Positions 6,280 to 12,175 of a DNA stretch of 12,483 nt are shown here, one piece after another. This DNA comes from Enterovirga sp. (GTDB lineage: Bacteria; Pseudomonadota; Alphaproteobacteria; Rhizobiales; Beijerinckiaceae), in assembly GCA_028290385.1 (NCBI GenBank), contig JAQGJZ010000236.1:1-12483 (forward strand), given 5' to 3'. A program made the translations under genes and the position numbers. The notes under the pieces are model-generated. The model ran no database searches. It saw only the letters and a program-made list of their open reading frames with translations, and was not told the origin of the DNA. The stretch's first letter is position 1. Each line of letters starts with the position of its first letter.

Positions 6280-7218
6280 TCAAGCCTCGCCATCGCCCGC
6301 TCGCGCCGTCTTGGCCGCGACGAGGCCCAGGAGGCGCTCGTCGCGCCGTGAGCGCTTCGCCGCGAAATCGGGTGGCGCGTCACCGAACAGCTCTGCCTCC
6401 AACTGCGCCACGGCCTCGGGCGCGATCGGTCGCGCGACCTGCGAGGTGTTGATCCGGTGCATGATCTCACCGAACCGCGCAAAGTAGTCCGCGAGCCCGT
6501 CCGGCGCGTTCAGGGACAGAGTTTCGAACGGACCCATCAGAGACCAGCGCATCCCGAGGGTTTCGGAGACCGTCTTCTCGATATGGTCCGCGGACGCGAT
6601 GCCGTCCTCCCAGAGGCGGAACGCCTCGCAGGCCAGCGCCACCTGCAGCCGGTTCAGCACGAAGCCCTGCACCTCTTTGCGAATGAGCGTGGGGACCTGG
6701 CCGACGGCCTCCTGCATCTCCAGCGTCCGCGTGACCGTGTCCTCGTGGGTCCAGGGGGCCGGGCAGACTTCGACGAGGCGCAAAACGTGGGGCGGCGTGC
6801 TCGGATGGGCCACGATGCAGCGTCCACGCCCCGGCAGGTCCTGCGTGAACTGCGAGACCGGGATCGTCGACGTCGAACTGGCGAGGATCGCGCGGGGATC
6901 GGCCAGGGTGTCCAGCCGGGCGAACAGCTCAGCCTTGATCGCGGTGCGCTCCGGCGCGTTCTCCTGCACGTAGAGCGCATCCCGCACGGCCTCCCGGAGG
7001 TCGGCCGTGACCACGATGCGGCTGCGAATGGACGCGGGTTGCTCACCGAGCAATCCGTGCGCCTCCAGCATCTCGAGCGCGCCATCGACCCGCGACAAGG
7101 CAACCGGCAGCGCCGCGGGATCCGGATCGTACAGCCTGACGGCCCGCCCCGCGCGCGCGAAGACGAGTGCCCAGGACGAGCCGATGAGACCTGCGCCGAC
7201 GATCGCAACCTGGTCCAT
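6280..7218 (-). CDS. 3-hydroxyacyl-CoA dehydrogenase family NAD-dependent dehydrogenase (lambda-crystallin/CRYL1-like)
   Basis: Predicted NAD-dependent 3-hydroxy-acid oxidoreductase of 312 residues. The Rossmann glycine motif is GAGLIGSSWA (8-17), and Asp31 at the end of the second strand favours NAD over NADP. The catalytic set has the spacing known for short-chain hydroxyacyl dehydrogenases: Ser117 (ASSTST), His138 (AHPSTPP), Glu150 (LVEV) and Asn189 (GFVLNRL). The single-domain length fits lambda-crystallin/L-gulonate 3-dehydrogenase and carnitine dehydrogenase relatives rather than large FadB/FadJ fusions. These enzymes oxidise non-CoA or CoA-linked 3-hydroxy acids; the substrate here is unknown. 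The start has GGAG on the minus strand (7225-7228 in plus coordinates) 6 nt upstream. It lies 84 nt after the ABC permease gene, across a strong hairpin, and is probably the last or near-last gene of the minus-strand operon. Confidence 0.88.
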   Translation of the reverse strand: MDQVAIVGAGLIGSSWALVFARAGRAVRLYDPDPAALPVALSRVDGALEMLEAHGLLGEQPASIRSRIVVTADLREAVRDALYVQENAPERTAIKAELFARLDTLADPRAILASSTSTIPVSQFTQDLPGRGRCIVAHPSTPPHVLRLVEVCPAPWTHEDTVTRTLEMQEAVGQVPTLIRKEVQGFVLNRLQVALACEAFRLWEDGIASADHIEKTVSETLGMRWSLMGPFETLSLNAPDGLADYFARFGEIMHRINTSQVARPIAPEAVAQLEAELFGDAPPDFAAKRSRRDERLLGLVAAKTARAGDGEA

Positions 7219-7259
7219 TGACTGCTCCGGGACGGATTCTGCGCTCGACCGATGATGCC

Positions 7260-7285
7260 CGCCCCGGATGCGACGTCCCGGGGCG
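7260..7285. repeat. Strong hairpin between ABC permease and dehydrogenase genes
   Basis: CGCCCCGG (7260-7267) and CCGGGGCG (7278-7285) are perfect 8-bp arms around a 10-nt loop. On the transcribed minus strand it follows the permease stop and precedes the dehydrogenase start. No U-tract follows. It may stabilise the ABC-gene mRNA end or partly stop transcription before the dehydrogenase. Confidence 0.5.
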
Positions 7286-7302
7286 AGATCGGGGCACCCG
7301 GC

Positions 7303-8154
7303 TCAGCCGCCCGCGAAGGCCGAGGTGTCGAAGCTGCGCGTGGCCCAGCGCGTCATTCGCTGCTCCACGAGGGCCGCCACGACGTACATGCCGATGCCCA
7401 TCGCGCCCGTGACCACGAGCCCGGCGAAGGCCAGGGGAACCTGGAAGCGCGACGAGGCGATCAGCATCAGCTGGCCGATGCCTTTGTCCGAGCCCACCGT
7501 TTCCGCCAGGATCGAGCCGACGAACGCGACCGAGATCGCGATCTTCAGCGACGCGAAGAAATACGGCATCGAGCGGGGCAGGCCGACCTTCATGATCACC
7601 TGGTACTGTTTGGCGCCGAGCGCGCGCAGCACGTCCTTCAGCTCCGGCTCGACGGTCGCGATGCCCGTCGCGACGTTCACCAGGATGGGGAAGAACGAGA
7701 TCAAGAAGGCCGTGATGATGGCCGGGACCGTCCCGATGCCGAACCAGAGCACGAGGATCGGCACCACCGCGACCTTCGGGACCGAGTTCAGCCCGATGAG
7801 CACGGGGTAGAACGCCTCGTAGATGAGGGACGACGAGCCGATGATCGTGCCGGCGAGTAGCCCGACCACGACCGCGATGGCGAACCCGATCAGCGTGGTG
7901 AAGAGCGTGTGCCAAGCCTCCGCCGCGATCGGCTCCCGAAACTGCCAGCCGGCCTGCATAATGGCGGTCGGTGCCGGCAGCACGAACTCCTCGATGCCGA
8001 AGACTCGGCAGATAAGCTCCCAGATGAGGAAGAACCCGACGATCACCGCATAGGGCGACAGCCGGCGCATGAGCTTGCGATGCTTCAGAAGCGGCTTTCG
8101 CCGCACCGCCGGAGCCTCGGAAGCGAGAGGAACGCTGCTCACGTCATATCCCAT
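7303..8154 (-). CDS. ABC transporter permease, NitT/TauT (SsuC/TauC) type
   Basis: Inner-membrane channel subunit of an importer for a small organic solute. The product is 283 residues from the ATG at 8154. A basic cytoplasmic N-terminus (~16-32) is followed by a first helix (~34-52), VLPAPTAI (~58-65) typical of this family, and four to five more helices. The coupling (EAA) loop that contacts the ATPase lies at about 171-195 with the core RALGAKQYQVIMKVGLPRS. The last helices are at about 205-223 and 240-262. The frame stays open upstream to 8406, but that part lies over the ATPase gene and is not coding. The ATG overlaps the ATPase stop in TGATG, a classic sign of translational coupling. 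It works with the adjacent ATPase and the divergently encoded binding protein at 11086. Confidence 0.93.
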   Translation of the reverse strand: MGYDVSSVPLASEAPAVRRKPLLKHRKLMRRLSPYAVIVGFFLIWELICRVFGIEEFVLPAPTAIMQAGWQFREPIAAEAWHTLFTTLIGFAIAVVVGLLAGTIIGSSSLIYEAFYPVLIGLNSVPKVAVVPILVLWFGIGTVPAIITAFLISFFPILVNVATGIATVEPELKDVLRALGAKQYQVIMKVGLPRSMPYFFASLKIAISVAFVGSILAETVGSDKGIGQLMLIASSRFQVPLAFAGLVVTGAMGIGMYVVAALVEQRMTRWATRSFDTSAFAGG

Positions 8155-8948
8155 CAAGCTGCTTTCTTCCGGACCGAGCTGATGTGATCGCGCAGCTCCT
8201 GGATGAGGGAGATCGCTTCCGGCCGGAACGTGTCGTCGAGCGTCCGCGGGCGCGCCAGATTGACGGTGTAATCGGCGATGATCTTCCCCGGGCGATTGCT
8301 CATGACGAGCACGCGGTCGGCCAGGAACACGGCCTCGCGCAGGTCGTGCGTGACGAGAATGACGGTCGGCCTCCGGGCGAGCCAAAGCTCCTGGAGGGCA
8401 AGCCACAGTTCTTCGCGCGTAAACATGTCGAGCGCGCCGAACGGCTCGTCGAGCATCAGGAGCTCTTGTTCATGGTTGAGTTCCCGGCACTGGGTCGCCC
8501 GCTGCTTCATGCCGCCCGAGAGCTGCCAGGGGAACCGCGCCTCGAACTCCCCGAGGCCGACGAGTCTGAGGAGATCGCGAGCCCGCTCCAGATAGGCGGG
8601 GCGCTCGCTGCGCAGCTTCTTGGCATGCGGCTGCACGATTTCGAGCGGCAGCATGATGTTGCGCAGCGTATTGCGCCAGGGCAGCAGGTTCGGGTTCTGG
8701 AACGCCATCCCGACGAAGCTGAGCGGCCCCGTCACCTCCTTGTTTCGGACGACCACGGCCCCCGCGCTCGCACGCCACAGGCCGGAGACGACCTTCATCA
8801 AAGTCGATTTCCCACAGCCCGACGGTCCCACGACCGCGACGAACTCGCCTTCCTGGACCGAGAAGTTCAGGTCTTGGAGCGCAAGCGTACCCTCGTCATC
8901 GCCGCCATAGCGAAGTCCGACGCGGTGCAATTCCACAATCGTTGCCAC
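8154..8948 (-). CDS. ABC transporter ATP-binding protein, NitT/TauT (SsuB/TauB) type
   Basis: ATPase that powers the importer. From the GTG at 8948 it is 264 residues. Motifs: Walker A GPSGCGKST (41-49), Q-loop Gln84 in MAFQNPNLLPWRN, signature LSGGMKQR (143-150), Walker B LLMLDEPF (163-170), D-loop GALD (171-174) and the switch His201 (VTHDLREAVFLADRV). All needed residues are present. The segment after the signature, ATQCRELNHEQE, departs from the commoner VAIARALA-type sequence but keeps the helix. I chose GTG 8948 because AGGGG (8955-8959, minus strand) lies 6 nt upstream. An alternative GTG at 8978 adds ten residues (MAASQRQGSC) not expected in the family and sits inside a hairpin. It follows the formamidase gene by 95 nt. 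Confidence 0.93.
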   Translation of the reverse strand: MATIVELHRVGLRYGGDDEGTLALQDLNFSVQEGEFVAVVGPSGCGKSTLMKVVSGLWRASAGAVVVRNKEVTGPLSFVGMAFQNPNLLPWRNTLRNIMLPLEIVQPHAKKLRSERPAYLERARDLLRLVGLGEFEARFPWQLSGGMKQRATQCRELNHEQELLMLDEPFGALDMFTREELWLALQELWLARRPTVILVTHDLREAVFLADRVLVMSNRPGKIIADYTVNLARPRTLDDTFRPEAISLIQELRDHISSVRKKAA

Positions 8949-8970
8949 ACACGACCCCTGTCGTTGCGAA

Positions 8971-8988
8971 GCCGCCACCAGTGGCGGC
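8971..8988. repeat. Hairpin between formamidase and ABC ATPase genes
   Basis: GCCGCCAC (8971-8978) and GTGGCGGC (8981-8988) are perfect complementary arms separated by CA. In the minus-strand transcript the hairpin lies about 23 nt upstream of the preferred ATPase GTG and covers the alternative GTG at 8978. It could stabilise the upstream message or affect ATPase translation. There is no U-tract. Confidence 0.4.
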
Positions 8989-9043
8989 CTCGGTCTCGGA
9001 TGCAGAATCCGGGCTAAGCGTGGCCCCGCTCTCCGCTTGCGAG

Positions 9044-10000
9044 CTACCCCCTGGCCAGAATGCTCTTGTCGATCATCGCGTGGACGCCCTTGATGATGTT
9101 GACCGTCTGCGTGATGTGGAGATCGCAGGCGAAGCTGCAGAGCGCGTAAGCCTCGCCTTCGGGGATACCGGTCTTTTCCACGATCCAGGCGATCATCGTA
9201 CGCAATGCCTGCTTGGCCGCAACATCGAGACTCGGGTCGAGCCCAAAGGTGACGAACTTCTCCGGCGTCTCGGCGCGCGGCATCGTCCAGCCCAGGCCCT
9301 TGTGGAGCCCGAACTTGAACCGGCCCGTGAGGCAGGTCTCGATCGCGGTGCCGTTCACCTCGCCGTCACCCTGCGCGGCATGGCCGTCGCCGGTCGAGAA
9401 CAGCGCGCCGGGGTTCCAGACCGGGAGATAGATCGTGCTCCCCGCGGTCAGGGCCTTGCAGTCGATGTTGCCGCCGAACTCGCGCGGCTCCTTCGAGTTC
9501 TGGCGCCCGAAATCGCGCCGCGGCGCGACGGCCAGCTGGCCGAAGAACGGCGCCAGCGGCACACGCAGCCCGGACGGCATGATGCCCGTGTTGCTGGCCT
9601 CGTCGAGCCGGATCGTCAGGCGCTGGAAATAGGGAAAATCCTCCGGCAGCGTTCCCATGTAGCCGCGGAAGATGTTCCAGCCCCAATCCTGACGGAGCTT
9701 GATGTCCTCGATCTTGACTTCGAGGACGTCCCCCACCTCGGCGCCTTCGATATAGATCGGCCCCGTGAAGATGTGGTTCCCCGTGCCCTGCTTCACCTTG
9801 TCGAAGACTTCGAGAAGGTCCGGCAAGATCGTGTAGTTCTCGTCCGGGGGCGGCATCCAGTCGGGCCGGCCCGAGATGCAGTCGATGACGACGGTGTCGC
9901 CCGGCACGATCGTGAGCGCGGGCTTCAGGGACGCATCGAGATAGCCCCAGTGGACGGTCTCCGGCGTGGAGGCGAGGTGGTGATGCTGAGCGCTGGACAT
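9044..10000 (-). CDS. Acetamidase/formamidase family protein
   Basis: Predicted metal-dependent amide hydrolase (FmdA/AmdA family, Pfam acetamidase/formamidase) that would release ammonia and a short acid from a small amide. The 318 residues match the family. Landmarks: VPGDTVVIDCISG (~32-44), GNHIFTGPIYIEGAEVGD (~74-91), PFFGQLAVAP (~151-160), FGGNIDCKALTAGSTIYLPV (~175-194) and GDGHAAQGDGEVNGTAIE (~204-221), the most diagnostic block. No signal peptide is seen, so the enzyme is probably cytoplasmic. GGAAG lies about 10 nt before the ATG. The deacetylase-family gene ends 20 nt upstream on the same strand and the ABC ATPase follows, so it probably acts on the imported compound or its breakdown product. 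The true amide is unknown; members of this family are often annotated as formamidase without proof. Confidence 0.92.
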   Translation of the reverse strand: MSSAQHHHLASTPETVHWGYLDASLKPALTIVPGDTVVIDCISGRPDWMPPPDENYTILPDLLEVFDKVKQGTGNHIFTGPIYIEGAEVGDVLEVKIEDIKLRQDWGWNIFRGYMGTLPEDFPYFQRLTIRLDEASNTGIMPSGLRVPLAPFFGQLAVAPRRDFGRQNSKEPREFGGNIDCKALTAGSTIYLPVWNPGALFSTGDGHAAQGDGEVNGTAIETCLTGRFKFGLHKGLGWTMPRAETPEKFVTFGLDPSLDVAAKQALRTMIAWIVEKTGIPEGEAYALCSFACDLHITQTVNIIKGVHAMIDKSILARG

Positions 10001-10020
10001 GATCTTCGACCTTCCGCCGC

Positions 10021-10923
10021 TCAGCTGCCCATGATCGTTCCGGCCTCGAGGCCGGCACAGTAATTGTAGATGTCGCCGGCGCGCGTGAACCAGACCTTGT
10101 CGCGCGCCGCGTGCTCGGCGCAGTGCTTGAGGGCCTGCCGCAGCGGCCTTAGCCGGAAGGGCTGGCCGAGGATGAAGCCGTGCAGCGACACCGCGAAGAC
10201 GAGCGGGTGACGGTCCGACTGCTCGACCATCTCCTCAAACTGGTCGACGATCATGTCGGCGAACTCGCGTCCGGTGTGGTCGCGCCCGACAAGCGTACCG
10301 GCATCGTTGAGCTCGAGCGGATAGGGGACCACCATGAGCGGGCCGGCGCGGGTCTTCATCCAGAGCGGCTGGTCGTCCACGGGCCAGTCGAGAAGGTGTG
10401 TGTAGCCAGCCTCCTTGAGAAGGTCCGGGGTGACGCTCGACTCGTTCGCGCCGGGTCCCATCCAGCCTGTCGGCCGCACACCCACGTATTTCTCGATAAC
10501 GTCGGTGACCTCCTGGATCACGCGACGCTCATCCTGCTCCCAGAACGGCTTCAGATATTCCGCGTTCGTGCGGCCGTGCCCAAGAACGTCGTCGCCACGC
10601 TCCTTAATCTTCTCGATGATTTCCGGGTAGTGATAGCAGACGGTGCTGTTGAGCAGGATGGACGCGGGCAGCTTCAACTCGTCGAGAATCTCGAAGAGGC
10701 GCCACACACCGATCCGATTACCGTAATCCCGCCACGCGAAATTGCGCTGCGTCTGCCCGCCGCCCTTGACCGTCGGATCCATGCCGAGCCCGGCCCCGAA
10801 GGCAAAATGCTCGATGTTGACGGCACAATAGAAAGCAAGCCGCTTGCCCTCGGGCCAGCTGAAATCTTTCCGCTTGGTGAGGGGCACATAATCGTATCGC
10901 CCGTGGCTGGGAAGTTTCAACAT
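10021..10923 (-). CDS. Polysaccharide deacetylase (NodB/CE4) family protein, PuuE-allantoinase-like
   Basis: Predicted hydrolase of the NodB-homology fold, 300 residues. Many stand-alone members without a signal peptide, such as PuuE allantoinase, act on C-N bonds of small molecules rather than on polysaccharides. The fold is visible in order: LAFYCAVNIEHFAFG (~29-43), DYGNRIGVWRLFEILDE (~66-82), LGHGRTNAEYL (~114-124), PTGWMGPGANES (~151-162), LLDWPVDDQPLWM (~177-189) and SLHGFILGQPFRLRPLRQAL (~246-265). The classic zinc triad of CE4 enzymes (paired Asp in motif 1, H-x3-H in motif 2) is not intact: motif 1 reads NIEHF and motif 2 HGRTN. Ring opening of a cyclic amide or ureide is therefore more plausible than sugar deacetylation. 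GGAG (10931-10934) lies 7 nt before the ATG. It is the first gene of the minus-strand operon, next to the shared control region. Confidence 0.88.
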   Translation of the reverse strand: MLKLPSHGRYDYVPLTKRKDFSWPEGKRLAFYCAVNIEHFAFGAGLGMDPTVKGGGQTQRNFAWRDYGNRIGVWRLFEILDELKLPASILLNSTVCYHYPEIIEKIKERGDDVLGHGRTNAEYLKPFWEQDERRVIQEVTDVIEKYVGVRPTGWMGPGANESSVTPDLLKEAGYTHLLDWPVDDQPLWMKTRAGPLMVVPYPLELNDAGTLVGRDHTGREFADMIVDQFEEMVEQSDRHPLVFAVSLHGFILGQPFRLRPLRQALKHCAEHAARDKVWFTRAGDIYNYCAGLEAGTIMGS

Positions 10924-11085
10924 GACGACGCTCCAGATCGGGCCTGTGCAGGTTAGCTCCCATGTGGCACGCGAGTAGCTTTAGCGGCTCTACTCGGCCA
11001 ACCCGGGAGAACAGCACGCTAACAGACTTGACCTGACTTGCAACAGGTGAAAGTTTGCTCAAGTCGGGGCAACGCGGAGACGGAC
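10924..11085. promoter_or_regulatory. Divergent promoter/operator region between the catabolic operon and the ABC binding-protein gene
   Basis: This 162-bp space must contain promoters for both directions. It holds an inverted repeat CGAGTAG (10972-10978) / CTACTCG (10990-10996) with centres 18 bp apart. It also holds two direct copies of GACTTG (11025-11030 and 11035-11040) spaced 10 bp, plus an inverted copy CAAGTC (11060-11065). A TTGACC (11028-11033) could be a plus-strand -35, but the hexamer 17 bp on (AAGTTT) is a poor -10. The repeats look like binding sites for a dimeric regulator coded elsewhere. The exact promoters cannot be placed from sequence alone. Confidence 0.55.
11076..11080 (+). 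promoter_or_regulatory. Ribosome binding site of the ABC binding-protein gene
   Basis: GGAGA lies 5 nt before the ATG at 11086 and decides between this start and an in-frame TTG at 11038, which would add 16 residues before the signal peptide. Confidence 0.65.
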
Positions 11086-12114
11086 ATGGCTGGATTTTCA
11101 AGAACCAGGCGGGCGCTGCTCGCCGGCGTGGCGACGCTCGCCGGTGCATTCGCAATGGCTGGGCCCGCTTCCGCACAGACAAAGGACGTCAAGTTCATGC
11201 TTGACTGGTTCATGCAGGGGACCCACGCCCCGGTCTACACGGCGCTCGACAAGGGTTATTTCAAGCAGGGCGGCGTCAACGCCATCATCGAGCCCGGCAA
11301 GGGCGCGACCAACGTAGCGGTCTCCATCGCGAGCGGCGCCGACCAATTCGGGATGGTCGACCTGCCCGCGCTGATCCTGTTCAATGCGCGCAATCCGGGC
11401 AAGGAGCTCGTTGCCGTCTATATGAATTACGACACCACGGCACTCGCGATCGTGGCCCGCAAGTCTGCCAACATCAACAAGCCCGAGGACATGGCTGGTA
11501 AAAAGATCGCCGGCGCCCCGGGCACCGCCGCTCGCGACGCCATCGGCCTGATCGCGTCCCCGGAACTCCAGTCGAAGATCCAGTGGATGCCGATCGCCGC
11601 CCAGTTGAACGGGCAGATGATCATCAAGGGCGAGGTCGATGCCCTGAGCGGCTTCACCAACTCCCAAATCCCCGCCGCCCTCGAGGCCGGCATGAAAATG
11701 GAGGACCTCACGGTGCTGAAGTTCTCCGATTACGGCCCGAAGATGTATGGCCTGACGATCGCCACCACGAAGGAATACCTGGACGCGAATCCGGAGATCG
11801 TGCGGGCCGTCGTGAAGGCGATCAACAAGGGCCTGATCGACGCCATCAAGTCGCCGGACGAAGCGCTGAAATCCATCCAGTCGCGCGACAAGATGATGAA
11901 CGCCTCGATCGAGCGGACGCGGCTCGGGATCGCGCTCAACCACGTCGACACGGAAACCACCAAGAAGAGCGGCCTCAACAGCGTCACGAAAGAACGGCTG
12001 CAGGAGACGATCGACGCGGTGGCCAGCGTCTACAAGATCGAGAAGCCGCCGACGGTCGACCGGATTTATGACGGGCGGTTCGAGCCCCCGGCATCCGAGA
12101 GGACCTACAACTAG
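11086..12114 (+). CDS. ABC transporter substrate-binding protein, NMT1/THI5-like (NitT/TauT type)
   Basis: Periplasmic receptor for the importer encoded on the opposite strand. From the ATG at 11086 it is 342 residues. The N-terminus has a twin-arginine-like signal (SRTRRALLAG, ~5-14) followed by a hydrophobic core, with cleavage likely after ASA (28-30). The mature start, VKFMLDWFMQGTHAPVYTAL (~35-54), then KGYFKQGGVNAIIEPGKG (~56-73) and ASGADQFGMVD (~82-92), is the NMT1/THI5 pattern. Its nearest well-known relatives in motif terms are pyrimidine-precursor receptors (ThiY-like), although the family also binds sulfonates, nitrate and riboflavin. Two-lobe architecture continues with DMAGKKIAGAPGTAARDA (~135-152) and GEVDALSGF (~182-190). 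The ligand is unknown; an N-heterocycle or amide is inferred from the neighbouring hydrolases. Confidence 0.92.
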   Translation: MAGFSRTRRALLAGVATLAGAFAMAGPASAQTKDVKFMLDWFMQGTHAPVYTALDKGYFKQGGVNAIIEPGKGATNVAVSIASGADQFGMVDLPALILFNARNPGKELVAVYMNYDTTALAIVARKSANINKPEDMAGKKIAGAPGTAARDAIGLIASPELQSKIQWMPIAAQLNGQMIIKGEVDALSGFTNSQIPAALEAGMKMEDLTVLKFSDYGPKMYGLTIATTKEYLDANPEIVRAVVKAINKGLIDAIKSPDEALKSIQSRDKMMNASIERTRLGIALNHVDTETTKKSGLNSVTKERLQETIDAVASVYKIEKPPTVDRIYDGRFEPPASERTYN

Positions 12115-12126
12115 CTGGAACGACCG

Positions 12127-12152
12127 CGGCCGCGCTGTTCCGAGCGCGGCCG
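12127..12152. repeat. Strong hairpin between ABC binding-protein and alpha/beta hydrolase genes
   Basis: CGGCCGCGCT (12127-12136) and AGCGCGGCCG (12143-12152) form a perfect 10-bp GC stem around a 6-nt loop, 12 nt after the binding-protein stop. No T-run follows. As with the palindrome after the TRAP binding-protein gene, it may let the receptor be made in excess of the downstream hydrolase, or may act as a partial terminator. Confidence 0.6.
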
Positions 12153-12175
12153 GCGCCCATTTCCGAGACCGAACG

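Noticed and set aside
8155..8406. In-frame upstream extension of the ABC permease
   Set aside because: It overlaps the ATPase gene end; the TGATG junction and family length support the start at 8154.
8942..10063. Long plus-strand ORF opposite the formamidase gene
   Set aside because: Arg/Asp/Val-rich antisense shadow; the minus strand carries an unmistakable acetamidase/formamidase.
11028..11056. Sigma-70 promoter TTGACC-N17-AAGTTT for the ABC receptor
   Set aside because: The -35 is good but the -10 matches only two of six consensus bases, so it is mentioned in the regulatory region but not called as a promoter.
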